From JBLMZI01 sp050258755 (GTDB taxonomy: Bacteria; Bacillota; Syntrophomonadia; Syntrophomonadales; DTU052): a DNA stretch of 64,000 nucleotides. Positions 50,712 through 60,352 of the stretch are shown one piece after another. The notes under the pieces are model-generated. The model did no database searches and was not told where the DNA came from. It saw nothing but the letters and a program-made list of their open reading frames with translations. Position 1 is the stretch's first letter; every line of letters begins with the position of its first letter. The stretch covers positions 1 to 64,000 of the forward strand of contig JBLMZI010000004.1 in assembly GCA_050258755.1 (NCBI GenBank). The letters are read 5' to 3'. The position numbers and the translations under genes are program-made.

Positions 50712-51788
50712 ATGACGGCTTGTCAAATTGGAATGACGAAAATGCCTGATGATAAGCGGGCCGGGGTGCGGATCGTTGACTGGTATCGCGCAAACCGACG
50801 CGATCTGCCCTGGCGGCAGACCCGTGATCCCTATGCGATTTGGATCTCGGAAATCATGCTTCAGCAAACCCAGGTTGATACCGTGATTCCCTACTGGAAG
50901 CGTTTTCTGACCCGGTTTCCGGATTTGAATACGCTTGCGCAGGCTGATGAAGCGGACGTGCTGTCCGTTTGGCGCGGTCTGGGTTACTACTCGCGCGGCC
51001 GCAACCTGCACCAGGCCGCAAAGCAATTGATGGACGAGCACGGCGGCGTCTTTCCATCCGAATTGGCCAAAATCAAAGCCCTCCCCGGCATCGGGGAATA
51101 TACCGCTGCCGCTGTCGCCAGCATCGCGTTTGAGCAGCCCCATGCCGCGGTGGATGGCAACGTGATTCGGGTCATTGCCCGGCTGCTGGCGTTCCGGGAC
51201 ATCACAGACACTACCGCCGCAAAACGTGAAATTACCGGGGTGGTTGCCCAAATGATCCCAGCCGGAGCAGCGGGGGATTTTACCCAGGGGCTGATGGAAT
51301 TGGGCGCTTTGCTGTGCACCCCGAAACAGCCGCAGTGTGGTCTGTGCCCGATGAAGGACGATTGCCAGGCGGCTTTGCAGGGTTTGCAGGGCGTTCTGCC
51401 GGAACGAAGAAAAAAAACACCGGTGCTTGAACTGCAACTGGTGGTGGCGATGATCCGGAAGGACGACATGATTCTTATGGAGTACCGGGAACGGGAAACC
51501 ATGCTGCGCCGCATGTGGGGATTGCCGCTGGCCGAAATGGAGACGCCGCAGACTGGAGAAACGGCGCTGGCCGCGAAATACGGCCTTGAATTCGCCGTGA
51601 AATCTGATTCCCAAAAGGTGGTTCACAGCTTCACCCACCGCACCTGGGTGATGGCGGTCGCGGAATACGCGGTCAAGGGTGAATTGCCGCCAGGCTTGCA
51701 TTGGGTCCGAATCAATGCACTGACCGACCTGGCGATCCCGGTGGCGTTTCAAAAGGCGTTGCTTGCATTTGATCAGGGCATCAATTGA
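50712..51788 (+). CDS. mutY: A/G-specific adenine glycosylase
   Basis: A 358-residue MutY that removes adenine opposite 8-oxoguanine. WRQTRDPYAIWISEIMLQQTQV and the helix-hairpin-helix LPGIGEYTAAAVASIAF with the catalytic aspartate in VDGNVIRV are clear. The [4Fe-4S] site is C-x6-C-x2-C-x5-C (CTPKQPQCGLCPMKDDC). A C-terminal NUDIX-like domain from about 230 recognises 8-oxoG. ATG 50712 is preferred for the AAGGA site eight bases upstream. The next gene starts 26 bases after the stop. Confidence 0.93.
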   Translation: MTACQIGMTKMPDDKRAGVRIVDWYRANRRDLPWRQTRDPYAIWISEIMLQQTQVDTVIPYWKRFLTRFPDLNTLAQADEADVLSVWRGLGYYSRGRNLHQAAKQLMDEHGGVFPSELAKIKALPGIGEYTAAAVASIAFEQPHAAVDGNVIRVIARLLAFRDITDTTAAKREITGVVAQMIPAGAAGDFTQGLMELGALLCTPKQPQCGLCPMKDDCQAALQGLQGVLPERRKKTPVLELQLVVAMIRKDDMILMEYRERETMLRRMWGLPLAEMETPQTGETALAAKYGLEFAVKSDSQKVVHSFTHRTWVMAVAEYAVKGELPPGLHWVRINALTDLAIPVAFQKALLAFDQGIN

Positions 51789-51813
51789 TCGCTTTGGAAC
51801 GGAGGCGGAATGG

Positions 51814-54066
51814 ATGGCGGGAAGAACCTACCGGACCATACCGAAGGCGCGGCGGCCCCTGCTGAACGATTTGGGGCCGCAAGCGACCGGAGGGCGTCTG
51901 TTAGCCGGGCTGGCCGAAGCGACGGCCGGGAAGCCGCATTCGCTTTCGGAGCCGTCGGGAAAAGGACCGGTTCCGGAAAACGTCCGGCGCAGTCTAAATG
52001 CGCTGTGGGCTGATGCGCTGTCGCCCGAGGCCAATCTTCACTGCCGGGAAATCTATTATGCCTGGGTGGTGCTGCTCACCGGGATCGCCTGGCTGCAGGC
52101 CCGCAGTTCCGGGAACGGAATTGATTTGGATTTCGCGGACATCGCGAATGGCCGCGCATTTCAACAATACGGCATCTCCAACCCTGTGCCGGACGGCCTC
52201 CGGTTAGATCCCGCTGATATGCCCGAATTATCAGAGCTTTTTCATGAAATCAAGTCACTGATTCCAGGCTTTGCACGGACGGAAGCGATCGCCACCGACC
52301 ATTTTCGGCCATTCTACGAATCACTGATCCCAGGCCCGGTCCGCCACGCGGCCGGGGAGCACTACACCCCGGACTGGCTGGCTGCGCACGTGCTGGACGA
52401 AGTCGGGTACCGGGGCCAGGCCCGGCGTTCGCTGTTGGACCCCTGCTGCGGTTCCGGTTCCTTTTTGATCCAGGCGCTGGTGCGCCAGCAGGGTAAAAAG
52501 CAGCATCCGATGATTTGCGGCATGGATTTGAATCCGCTGGCCGTCCTCACAGCCCGAATCAATTACCTGCTTCATGCGCCGTGGCTGTTGGATGCCGACC
52601 GGGAAATCGAGCTTCCCATCCTGCAGCGGGATGCCATTCTGACGGCCGATGACGGGCTGTTCGCCGAACCGATGCCCTGGTCAGCGGAATCCTTTTCCTT
52701 CGTGGTCGGCAATCCGCCCTGGGTCAACTGGGAGTCAATCGACGCCGATTACCGGGAAGCCACCGGGCCGTTCTGGCACCGGTACGGTTTATTTGTTCAT
52801 CAAGGCATGGATGTGATTCTGGGGAAGGGCAAAAAAGACTTATCGACCTTGATCACCATCGTCGCGGCGGATCGGTACCTGGCCTGCGGCGGCAAAATGG
52901 GTTTTTTGATCACCCAAAGCGTGTTTAAATCGGGCGGCGCCGCCGAAGGCTTCCGGCGTTTTGAACTGCCCGGCGGAACCGGATTAAAAGTCCTCAAAGC
53001 GGAAGACCTGGCAGGGGTAAAACCGTTTCCGGACGCCGCCGCCCGGACCGCTGTCCTGTATCTGAAAAAGGGCGAACCAAGCCAGTATCCGATTCCGTAT
53101 TTTCGCTGGGATTCGATCAAAGCAGGGGAACGGCCGGTAAGGGTACGATTGGCCGCTGAACCGTCGGACTCGGGCAATTCGGCTTCGCCCTGGCTGACCG
53201 GGCCTTCAAAAGCGATGCCTACCCTGCGCAAAATGCTCGGGGTCTCGGCGTATCAGGGACGTGAAGGGGCTAACACCGGCGGCGCCAACGGCGTGTTCTG
53301 GGTAGAGGTGTTGGATCGGCCGGAACCGGGGCTGGTCCGAATCCGCAATCTGGCTAAGAATGCCAGAAACCGGATCGAATCGGTGGAGGCGGTGATCGAG
53401 GATGCCCTGGTTTTTCCGCTGCTCAAGGGGAATGACGTGGAACGGTGGCACGCGGTGCCGTCCGCACATATTTTGATGACCCAGGACCCATTCATCCGCC
53501 GAGGGATTCGATTGCCGATGATGCGGCGGAATTACCCCAAGACCCTGGCCTATCTGGAACGCTTTCAGCCGATTCTGAAGGAGCGAGCGGCCTACAAGCG
53601 GTATTTCAAGGAGCAGGATGCTTTCTATACGATGTTTGATGTCGGCGAGTACACGTTCGCGCCGGTCAAGGTGGTCTGGCACCGCTTTGGCAGCCGTCTT
53701 CGGGCCGCGGTCGTGATCGGTCGGGACCGGCCGGTCATTTGCCAGGAGACCCACGTGCAGGTCGAATGTGCGGGGGAAGAGGAAGCCTGGTATTTGGCTG
53801 GCATCATGAACAGCCTGCCGATTGAGGCGGCAATAAAGGGTTTCTCCATGGTTGGCGGCAAAAACTTCGGGGGTACCGGAATGATAAAGCAACTGGCGAT
53901 TCCCCGGTATGACGGTTCATTTGGAGCGGCATCGATTGCTCAAACGGCTCGGTCTGTTGCCATGATGCAGATGGACGCCGAGGCACTCGATCAAGCCGTG
54001 ACCGCCTATATGGGATTGACACGGGAAGACATCAAATACTTGCGGTCAACCTTGCGGGAAACATAG
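51814..54066 (+). CDS. Orphan N6-adenine DNA methyltransferase
   Basis: A 750-residue methyltransferase. SAM-binding motif I is LLDPCCGSGSFL (about residue 207) and the catalytic motif IV is NPPW (about 299), the gamma-class N6-adenine pattern. The region after 450 resembles target recognition parts of Eco57I-like or type IIG enzymes (HAVPSAHILMT, CQETHVQVE). No nuclease motif or restriction gene is visible here, so it is either an orphan or a restriction-less relative. ATG 51814 follows GGAGG by eight bases. It may be cotranscribed with mutY and ends at a strong terminator. Confidence 0.85.
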   Translation: MAGRTYRTIPKARRPLLNDLGPQATGGRLLAGLAEATAGKPHSLSEPSGKGPVPENVRRSLNALWADALSPEANLHCREIYYAWVVLLTGIAWLQARSSGNGIDLDFADIANGRAFQQYGISNPVPDGLRLDPADMPELSELFHEIKSLIPGFARTEAIATDHFRPFYESLIPGPVRHAAGEHYTPDWLAAHVLDEVGYRGQARRSLLDPCCGSGSFLIQALVRQQGKKQHPMICGMDLNPLAVLTARINYLLHAPWLLDADREIELPILQRDAILTADDGLFAEPMPWSAESFSFVVGNPPWVNWESIDADYREATGPFWHRYGLFVHQGMDVILGKGKKDLSTLITIVAADRYLACGGKMGFLITQSVFKSGGAAEGFRRFELPGGTGLKVLKAEDLAGVKPFPDAAARTAVLYLKKGEPSQYPIPYFRWDSIKAGERPVRVRLAAEPSDSGNSASPWLTGPSKAMPTLRKMLGVSAYQGREGANTGGANGVFWVEVLDRPEPGLVRIRNLAKNARNRIESVEAVIEDALVFPLLKGNDVERWHAVPSAHILMTQDPFIRRGIRLPMMRRNYPKTLAYLERFQPILKERAAYKRYFKEQDAFYTMFDVGEYTFAPVKVVWHRFGSRLRAAVVIGRDRPVICQETHVQVECAGEEEAWYLAGIMNSLPIEAAIKGFSMVGGKNFGGTGMIKQLAIPRYDGSFGAASIAQTARSVAMMQMDAEALDQAVTAYMGLTREDIKYLRSTLRET

Positions 54067-54085
54067 GGTATTCAACGAAAGCAAG

Positions 54086-54126
54086 AAAAAAGGCCTTGCC
54101 TGGATGAACCGGGCAAGGCTTTTTTG
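54086..54126. terminator. Bidirectional terminator between methyltransferase and lactate permease genes
   Basis: A long A-start/T-end stem around AAGGCCTTGCC and GGCAAGGCTTTTTT with one bulge. It serves convergent genes. Confidence 0.85.
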
Positions 54127-54150
54127 CGTGTAACTGCGGTCGCGAATCGG

Positions 54151-55743
54151 TTAAGTTGCCATGAAGAAGGTCATGACGGCTGCCACCGTGGTCAATATGA
54201 ACGAGATAATAAATGCGACCCGGATCACTTTGGATTCGATGCCGAGCGCGTCGATAGTGGCGGCTGCGTTCTGCAGCTTGGCCGGGGAAATGACGCTGGC
54301 CAGACCGCCTGCGATGGCCGTGCCGGCGATGACAACCAGATAGTTCAGGTGGAGTTTCTCGGAAATCAGAATGTTGTACTTGGTAAACAGCGCGATGGTC
54401 GAAGCCTCGCTGCCGGTTACAAAACCGCCAAGCAGACCAAGATAGGCGGCAATTGCCGGGTACAAACCTTTAAAGAAATCCGCGCTCTGGGTTGCCAGGA
54501 TCGCGATCATATTGGAATCCGGATGCGGAACCCAGCCGTTCGTGACCACTTCAAAACCGGAGAAGTTCATCACAAACGCGATAGCGAAGAAAATGGCTGC
54601 CGAAAAGACCGGACGCGGGGCCCGTTTAAACCATTTAACGAAAATCTCTTTCCACTGTGCGCCGGTCGGGCGCAGGAACGGAATCGCGAGCAGAGTGCTG
54701 ATCAAAACCCAGGTGTAGGCATTCCAGAGCATCCGCAGGGCCACTGGTTTGACCGGTTTGGCGCCTTCCACCGCGATGTTCGGAATAACGTGTACCGGCA
54801 TTCCCATGGTATCGCGCAGGTATGTGAGAACCGGCGGGTAAAAGTTGACGAACAGGCAGGATGCAATCAGAATCAGCCATGGGGCTAACGCCCTCAAGAG
54901 CGACATTTCCTGTTCCACCTTGAGATCGGCTTCAATCAGGCAGGAACGGTCCACCAGCGGCTTCCGCTGGATCCACAGATAAGCAAACATAATCAACACC
55001 GTGGCAAGCCCGGCGAAAACGCCGGTCAAAACGATGCCGCGGCCGATGTGCGCCACTGCCATCGCGGTAAGACCCATGGTCAGGCCAGCGATCGTGCACG
55101 GGATAAAGCCTTCTTTGATTTGTTTAAATCCACCGACGATGTACAGCATGGCAAAGCCGATTAAGGTAGAGATAACCGGCATATAGGAAGAGAAAATGAG
55201 GGAAGCGTTGGCCAGTGCGGCATCAGACATAGCCGGGGCGGTCAAGTCGACAAACGCGACCAGCGGCGCGCCCAGCAGCGCATAGGTGCACAAAGAATCA
55301 AAGCCGAGTGCCGGCAAGGCTACTGCGACAAAGGTCGAATAACCGAGTGCCAGCATGATCGGGGGCAGAATCGAGACCGGCGTCGCGCCGACCGAGACCA
55401 GCAGGGTGCCGATGCCCATGTTCAGGATCATGATCTGCACGGCCCGGTCTGATTTCGCCAGGGTTTTGACGAAGACCACGATCCGTTGTAAGGCGCCGGT
55501 GGATTCCAAAAAAGTGATTTGGAAGATCGAGGTGGCGACCATTAAGGAGATCGGGAATGAGAGCAGTAGTCCATACAGGCTGGAAGTCATGCTGACTTCG
55601 AGACGGGTGTTGAAAAAGAAATAGGCGACAGCGACGGCGGTGATCCAGCCAGCCAGCCCGCTTGCGTCCGCGGGCCACTTGATAAAGGCGAGCAGAACCA
55701 GAACAACGATGATAGGCAGCAGTGTCAGTAAAACGTCCATCAA
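54151..55743 (-). CDS. L-lactate permease family transporter
   Basis: A 530-residue integral membrane protein with about 13-14 hydrophobic helices, typical of the LctP family (lactate/glycolate uptake with protons). Recognisable parts: LLTLLPIIVVLVLLAFIKWPA in the first helix, ITFLESTGALQRI, MGIGTLLVSVGATPVSILPP, and TGSEASTIALFTKYN near the C-terminus. It is a single gene with no lactate dehydrogenase in the window. The start may be the first or second Met. Confidence 0.92.
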   Translation of the reverse strand: MMDVLLTLLPIIVVLVLLAFIKWPADASGLAGWITAVAVAYFFFNTRLEVSMTSSLYGLLLSFPISLMVATSIFQITFLESTGALQRIVVFVKTLAKSDRAVQIMILNMGIGTLLVSVGATPVSILPPIMLALGYSTFVAVALPALGFDSLCTYALLGAPLVAFVDLTAPAMSDAALANASLIFSSYMPVISTLIGFAMLYIVGGFKQIKEGFIPCTIAGLTMGLTAMAVAHIGRGIVLTGVFAGLATVLIMFAYLWIQRKPLVDRSCLIEADLKVEQEMSLLRALAPWLILIASCLFVNFYPPVLTYLRDTMGMPVHVIPNIAVEGAKPVKPVALRMLWNAYTWVLISTLLAIPFLRPTGAQWKEIFVKWFKRAPRPVFSAAIFFAIAFVMNFSGFEVVTNGWVPHPDSNMIAILATQSADFFKGLYPAIAAYLGLLGGFVTGSEASTIALFTKYNILISEKLHLNYLVVIAGTAIAGGLASVISPAKLQNAAATIDALGIESKVIRVAFIISFILTTVAAVMTFFMAT

Positions 55744-55847
55744 AATCCAACCATCCTTCCATTCTTCGATAGGTGCTTTTTCCGATCAAAAAACACTAGC
55801 GTCACCTATTCGTCGCTTTTCGACAAATTCCTGCTTTTTTCAACTAT

Positions 55848-56309
55848 CTATTTCTGTGATTGATTGCGCTTTAAATAGTAGATCAAAGGAATACCTAATA
55901 AAAGCACCACTGCGCCTTCGGTGACGAGAATGCTGCCGACCAGCGGCCAATACGGCACTTTGAAGAATACCTGCAGATAGAGGCTGACCAGAAACGCGTT
56001 CAGTACGATCGGCCAGGAATAGGCCAGCCAGGATTCGCGAAACCGATAGGTCAGATAAGCGGCCAGCAGAGTGACCAGGCTGCCGCAAACAACATCGACC
56101 GGACCAAGTCCGGCAAGCAGGTTTGCCAGGATACAGCCGACAAACAGGCCAGGAATGGCTTCGGGAAGCAGAATCGGCAGAACGGTCAAAGCCTCGGCCG
56201 GGCGGATCTGGAACCCGGAAATCGTTAGAAACGGAAGAAAGGCCGGAATCGAAAGCAGCACGTACAGGGCGCCAATCACACCGGCACGGGTCAGAGAGCG
56301 CGTTGACAT
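55848..56309 (-). CDS. queT: QueT-type transporter
   Basis: A 153-residue membrane protein of the QueT (DUF988) family, substrate-binding S component of ECF transporters for queuosine precursors. Five helices; conserved GALYVLLSIPAFLPF, GFQIRPAEALTVLPIL, and PVDVVCGSLVTLLAAYL. The start at 56309 has GGAGGGG seven bases upstream. I looked for a preQ1 riboswitch in front of it and saw only the upstream gene's terminator. ECF core genes are not in the window. Confidence 0.85.
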   Translation of the reverse strand: MSTRSLTRAGVIGALYVLLSIPAFLPFLTISGFQIRPAEALTVLPILLPEAIPGLFVGCILANLLAGLGPVDVVCGSLVTLLAAYLTYRFRESWLAYSWPIVLNAFLVSLYLQVFFKVPYWPLVGSILVTEGAVVLLLGIPLIYYLKRNQSQK

Positions 56310-56324
56310 GGTGAAACCCCTCCA

Positions 56325-56356
56325 TAAAAAAGTAACCGCATCGGGAATAGGCGGTT
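56325..56356 (-). terminator. Terminator of the efflux operon
   Basis: On the minus strand AACCGC pairs with GCGGTT and is followed by ACTTTTTTA. It lies between the emrB stop and the queT start. Confidence 0.7.
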
Positions 56357-56405
56357 GAATTACCATTAGACAGTATGCACCCATTTGTATGAATATGGCA
56401 AGCCG

Positions 56406-57977
56406 CTAGTCCATGATGACCAGGGGTTCTTCAACGATCTCATGGGGCACATGGGTGTGCTCCTTGGACCGTTTCAAAAACCAGGCGAGCGGAATCACGG
56501 CCGCGCAGATCACCGCGGCAATCATAAAACAGTCTTGAATAGAGAGTGTCATGGAAAGGGAAACCGCCCGGCGGGTAATCAGACTGAGGCCAAGAATTTG
56601 AGACATGGACGGGCCCAGCCCGAGGTTGGCCGCCAGATTAGAAATCGCCGCGGCGGCATTGATGTATTCATTGGAATTCAGATTGGCTGATGCCGAGATC
56701 GTCTGGAAATGATAAACCTGCCGGGTCTGCAGAACCGTCGTAAACATGGCCACGCCGAATGACGAGGCGATCTGCCGGATGACCGTGCTCAAAGCCGACG
56801 CATGACCGATTTGATTGGGGGCCACCGTATTCATCCCGGCGGTTGTAACCGGCATCATGGCAAAACCCATCCCGAGTCCGCGGATCACCATCCAGAAGGT
56901 CCAGTCGGAAAAGGGAGTCATTTCGGTAAATCCGGACATGATGAAGGTTGGCCCGGCAACCAGGAAAATCCCGATTGCGACAATCCCTTTAGCGCCATAT
57001 TTATCGAAGAGCCGGCCGCTGATCGGCATCATGAGTCCAGAGGCCAGCGCGGCTGGGAACATGATGATTCCGGTTTTCATCGCGGATAGACCGACCACGT
57101 TCTGCAGAAAAATCGGAATCAGAAAAATAGCCCCAAACATACCAATCGCGAGCACCGAGCCGATCACCAGCGAGACGCTGAACACAAAGTTTTGCATCAG
57201 CCGCAGGTTTAATAGTGGTTCGGGGTGATTCCATTCGTTGATGACAAAGAGGGTGAGTGAAACCGCCGCAATGCCAAACAGGCTGACAATGAACGGCGAA
57301 CCCCATCCGTACTTGGTGCCGTCGCTGAAGGCCAACAGCAGACAGAACAGCCCGATTGCGGATGTGATCAGGCCATATCCGTCAAAATGGTGTCCCTTGA
57401 TGCGTGGAGTTTCCTTTAGAATAAGACCGGCTAAAAACAGGTTTAACAGGCCAATCGGAACATTGAGGTAGAAAATGAAGCGCCAGCTGACCGCATCCAC
57501 CAGCCAGCCGCCGAGAGTCGGGCCAATGGCTGGCGCCGCCATCGCGGCAATTCCCCAGACGCCGAGCACCATGCCGATTTTCGCGCGCGGGTAGCTTTGA
57601 TAGATGATCGCCATGCCCAGGGGCTGCAGCACGCCGCCGCCGATAGCCTGAACAATCCGAAAAGCCATCATGCTCTCAACATTCCAGGAGAGCCCGCACA
57701 GTGCCGAGCCCAGCACGAAAACCGCGAGCGCGAGAATATAGGTTCGTTTATAGCCGAAAGTGTCGCCCAGATATCCTGACGCTGGCATGATCACACCCAT
57801 AGTGAGCATGTAACCGGTCAGAACCCATTGTATTTTGTCGGTCGAGACCCCGAATATGGCCATAAGCTGGGGCAGGGCAACATTCATGATGCTGCCGTCC
57901 AATATCGCCATAAAGGTACCGATAATGATGACAATAACGATGGACCAGTCCAGGCGATCCGCAGGGTTCTGCCGCAT
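56406..57977 (-). CDS. emrB: EmrB-type MFS multidrug exporter (DHA2, 14 helices)
   Basis: A 523-residue MFS transporter of the DHA2 group with about 14 hydrophobic segments. Motif A is GYLGDTFGYKRTY, the N-terminal LDGSIMNVALP is family-typical, and motif C APAIGPTLGGWLVD marks drug:proton antiporters. It works with the membrane fusion protein encoded just upstream (15-bp gap). It is the last gene of the tetR-emrA-emrB operon. Confidence 0.92.
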   Translation of the reverse strand: MRQNPADRLDWSIVIVIIIGTFMAILDGSIMNVALPQLMAIFGVSTDKIQWVLTGYMLTMGVIMPASGYLGDTFGYKRTYILALAVFVLGSALCGLSWNVESMMAFRIVQAIGGGVLQPLGMAIIYQSYPRAKIGMVLGVWGIAAMAAPAIGPTLGGWLVDAVSWRFIFYLNVPIGLLNLFLAGLILKETPRIKGHHFDGYGLITSAIGLFCLLLAFSDGTKYGWGSPFIVSLFGIAAVSLTLFVINEWNHPEPLLNLRLMQNFVFSVSLVIGSVLAIGMFGAIFLIPIFLQNVVGLSAMKTGIIMFPAALASGLMMPISGRLFDKYGAKGIVAIGIFLVAGPTFIMSGFTEMTPFSDWTFWMVIRGLGMGFAMMPVTTAGMNTVAPNQIGHASALSTVIRQIASSFGVAMFTTVLQTRQVYHFQTISASANLNSNEYINAAAAISNLAANLGLGPSMSQILGLSLITRRAVSLSMTLSIQDCFMIAAVICAAVIPLAWFLKRSKEHTHVPHEIVEEPLVIMD

Positions 57978-57992
57978 AGGGCAAACCTCCGA

Positions 57993-59138
57993 TTACTTGG
58001 TATGGATGGTAATCACAACGGACATGCCTGGTTTCAGCAGGCTCTTCGTCTTGCTGACCCGGATTTTGATCGGGAAACGCTGCGCAACTTTGGTAAAGTT
58101 GCCAGAGGTGCTTTCCGTCGGGATCAGTGCAAACGTGGACTGGGATGCCGAACTGACTTCTTCCACTTTGCCTTTGAACACACGGCCCGGATAGGCGTCT
58201 ACTTTGACGTCAACCGGTTGGCCGGCCCGTATACGGCCTACTTTGCTTTCCTCAATATTGGCAGTCACCCAGGCGCCATTCAGATCGGTCAGGGTAATGA
58301 TCGACTGACCGGCGGACACGTTTTCACCGGTTTGGCAGGCGATGCGAATCGCCGTTCCGGAAATGGGGGCAACAACCGTCGTGTTCTTGAGGGTCAGCCG
58401 TGCGTTGTCGTACGCAGCCTGGGCTTGCTTAACCTGGGCTTCGTAAATGGACTGCGCGGTGTTGTTCAGCGCGTTCAACTTGGCTTGAGCGTCTGAAAGC
58501 GAGGCGCCCGCGGCCGAAGCGTTTGCGGTGGCAGCATCGTAGGTGGCCTGCGCTGATTGCAGTCTGGATTGGGAAAGATCGTATGTTTCTTTTGACGCAG
58601 CGCCGGTTTGGTAAAGCGCTTCCGCCTGTTCCGCGTTGCGGCGGGCGTCGTTCAAGGCTGATTTTGCGGATCGGACCTGCGCCTGTGCCGCGCTGACACC
58701 GTCATTCGCCTTGGTCACAGCGGCCTCGGCGGACTTTTTATCATCCGGAAGCTTGGTTAGATTAGCCTGAGCCAAAGCCAGGGCAGCTTCGGTCTGCTGA
58801 ACCGCGATAGCGGCCGCATCCTGATCCAATCGTGCCAGTACGGTCCCTTTTTCAACATAGGCGCCCTCTTGAACGTCTATGCCCAGCAGCCGGCCGGAGA
58901 CCTTGGCGCTGACATCGACGATATCGCTGGTGACCTTGGCATTGTCGGTGGAAACCGTGGTCCTCAGGAGGTGCCACCAGTAAATACCGCCGATCAGGCA
59001 TACCGCCGCGAAAACAAGGACGACGATCAGGGTCGTTTTCTTGCGCGATCCATTGCCGTTTCCATTATCGCTGCCATTCCCGTTATCCGATGGGGAGCCG
59101 TTTACTCCCGGTTTGTTGTTATCATCCTGAACTGCCAT
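57993..59138 (-). CDS. emrA: EmrA-type membrane fusion protein
   Basis: A 381-residue HlyD-family adaptor. A basic, Asn/Gly/Ser-rich N-terminus is followed by one transmembrane helix (about 35-52). Then come a lipoyl half-motif (VDVSAKVSGRLLGIDVQEGAYVEKG in part), a long coiled-coil hairpin rich in Ala and Gln, and the beta-barrel (NIEESKVGRIRAGQPVDVKVDAYPG in part). Finding EmrA-like adaptors is unusual but known in clostridial relatives. It starts two bases after the tetR stop. Confidence 0.92.
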   Translation of the reverse strand: MAVQDDNNKPGVNGSPSDNGNGSDNGNGNGSRKKTTLIVVLVFAAVCLIGGIYWWHLLRTTVSTDNAKVTSDIVDVSAKVSGRLLGIDVQEGAYVEKGTVLARLDQDAAAIAVQQTEAALALAQANLTKLPDDKKSAEAAVTKANDGVSAAQAQVRSAKSALNDARRNAEQAEALYQTGAASKETYDLSQSRLQSAQATYDAATANASAAGASLSDAQAKLNALNNTAQSIYEAQVKQAQAAYDNARLTLKNTTVVAPISGTAIRIACQTGENVSAGQSIITLTDLNGAWVTANIEESKVGRIRAGQPVDVKVDAYPGRVFKGKVEEVSSASQSTFALIPTESTSGNFTKVAQRFPIKIRVSKTKSLLKPGMSVVITIHTK

Positions 59139-59140
59139 GC

Positions 59141-59761
59141 CTATTGCGCACCTCCGTCATGTTGATAAATGCCGTAAATAAGTATTTTTCGAATTAAGTC
59201 CAGATCCTCGGATCGGATTTCAAACTGATCACGCTTTTCCAGCCGCTCAATCGCGAACCCTTTAATAATTTTATCGAGGGTTCGGGCCAAAATGGCCGGA
59301 TCGGTGCGGATGAATAATCCGGCATCCATGCCGCGGGCCAGCACGGCAGCCATCAGTTCAATCTTTTCATCGATCTTAGCCCGCAGCCGGGGGATGGGCC
59401 CTGGTTTTGAAGACTCCCGAAGCTGCATGTGGAGCATCGAAAGAAACAGATGCATGTATTCGGAATAAAACCGGTACTGAAGCTCGAGATAAGCATCCAC
59501 TGCCCGAATTGGGTCCGGCTCAGCCATACATTCCGCCGCGACCTTTTCTTTCAGATGGGTCAAACCTTGCTCCACGAGGTGAACTAAAATGTCTTCTTTG
59601 CTTTCGAAATACTGATAGATTGTGCCTTTTCCAAATTCGGACGCCCGGGCAATGTCTTCAACCGTGATCGCTTCAAACGGACTGTCGGACAATAGCTTTC
59701 GGGCGGCCTCCAGGATCAGGTCCTTTTTAAACTCCTTTTCCCGTTCCCGCCGTAATGACAT
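59141..59761 (-). CDS. TetR-family regulator of the efflux operon
   Basis: A 206-residue TetR-type repressor. Helix-turn-helix at about residues 15-60 (ITVEDIARASEFGKGTIYQYFESKEDI in part: SEFGKGTIYQYF). The ligand domain is variable. As first gene of the operon it most likely represses its own promoter and is released by a drug-like compound exported by EmrAB. The operator may be the imperfect palindrome AACT-N8-AGTT between the promoter and the gene. Confidence 0.88.
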   Translation of the reverse strand: MSLRREREKEFKKDLILEAARKLLSDSPFEAITVEDIARASEFGKGTIYQYFESKEDILVHLVEQGLTHLKEKVAAECMAEPDPIRAVDAYLELQYRFYSEYMHLFLSMLHMQLRESSKPGPIPRLRAKIDEKIELMAAVLARGMDAGLFIRTDPAILARTLDKIIKGFAIERLEKRDQFEIRSEDLDLIRKILIYGIYQHDGGAQ

Positions 59762-59813
59762 AGTACCCCTCCGACTATAAGGTTCTAAAACTGACCAACG
59801 AGTTCTGATATTT

Positions 59814-59843
59814 AGTATGGGGGATGGTTCGGGGTGCTGTCAA
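59814..59843 (-). promoter_or_regulatory. Promoter of the tetR-emrAB operon
   Basis: On the minus strand a perfect TTGACA (59838-59843 on the plus strand as TGTCAA), 18 bases, then CATACT. It lies about 55 bases upstream of the tetR start. Confidence 0.6.
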
Positions 59844-59980
59844 TAAGTATTGATCAATATTTGCCAGACAATATTCCAGCAGTTTTCTGATTGAATCGGA
59901 AGGCGAAAAAAGTACTCGATCCGCAAGTGCTTTTTAACGATATATACATTAGTAAAACCCAAAGACCGGAGGCAGGGACC

Positions 59981-60283
59981 ATGAACATCAGCGAAGAGAA
60001 ACTCAGGATGATCTTGCAGCGGCTGAAAGAGAATGAAACGACGATGCAGGAAATGCAGACCCGTGCCGTCGAGCTTGAGGAACAGTCCGTTGGGTTGTAC
60101 CAGCAGAGCTGTGAGTTGGAGAACAAAACCCGGGAGATGGAAGCCGAAATGGCCCAAATCCGTTCGGTTAATGAATTGATGTGGGATTTTATAGAGACTG
60201 CAGGTCTGATTGATGCGTTAGAGCAATTTGCCGGCGGAGAAATCATTCCCCAGATCGCAGCGCAGCCATCGCTTCATTCCTGA
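59981..60283 (+). CDS. Small coiled-coil protein of unknown function
   Basis: A 100-residue protein, mostly a glutamate/glutamine-rich coiled coil (ILQRLKENETTMQEMQTRAVELEEQ in part), followed by WDFIETAGLIDALEQFAGGEI. I do not recognise it. ATG 59981 has GGAGGCAGGG upstream; a longer in-frame reading starts at 59891 without a ribosome site. It is divergent from tetR and has a strong terminator, so it is an independent unit. The start of the transcript is not clear, although an AT-rich stretch at about 59935-59955 could be a promoter. Confidence 0.65.
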   Translation: MNISEEKLRMILQRLKENETTMQEMQTRAVELEEQSVGLYQQSCELENKTREMEAEMAQIRSVNELMWDFIETAGLIDALEQFAGGEIIPQIAAQPSLHS

Positions 60284-60305
60284 AAACAAAGACAATGGAA
60301 AAAAC

Positions 60306-60341
60306 AAACGCCGGGCTTGTAACGAACCAAGCCCGGCGTTT
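60306..60341. terminator. Bidirectional terminator between the coiled-coil gene and the MacB gene
   Basis: A perfect 14-bp stem (60306-60319 with 60328-60341) around an 8-base loop, with T-tract on the plus strand and A-rich bases on the other side. Confidence 0.88.
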
Positions 60342-60352
60342 TCGTTGAAACC

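Noticed and set aside
51814..54066. BREX or DISARM defence locus
   Set aside because: No other defence genes (ATPase, phosphatase, helicase, nuclease) lie around the methyltransferase.
54124..54888. Plus-strand frame of 254 codons under the lactate permease gene
   Set aside because: Shadow of the minus-strand membrane protein; composition and lack of a start signal argue against it.
56310..56400. preQ1 riboswitch before queT
   Set aside because: The visible hairpin is better explained as the terminator of emrB; no preQ1 consensus was found.
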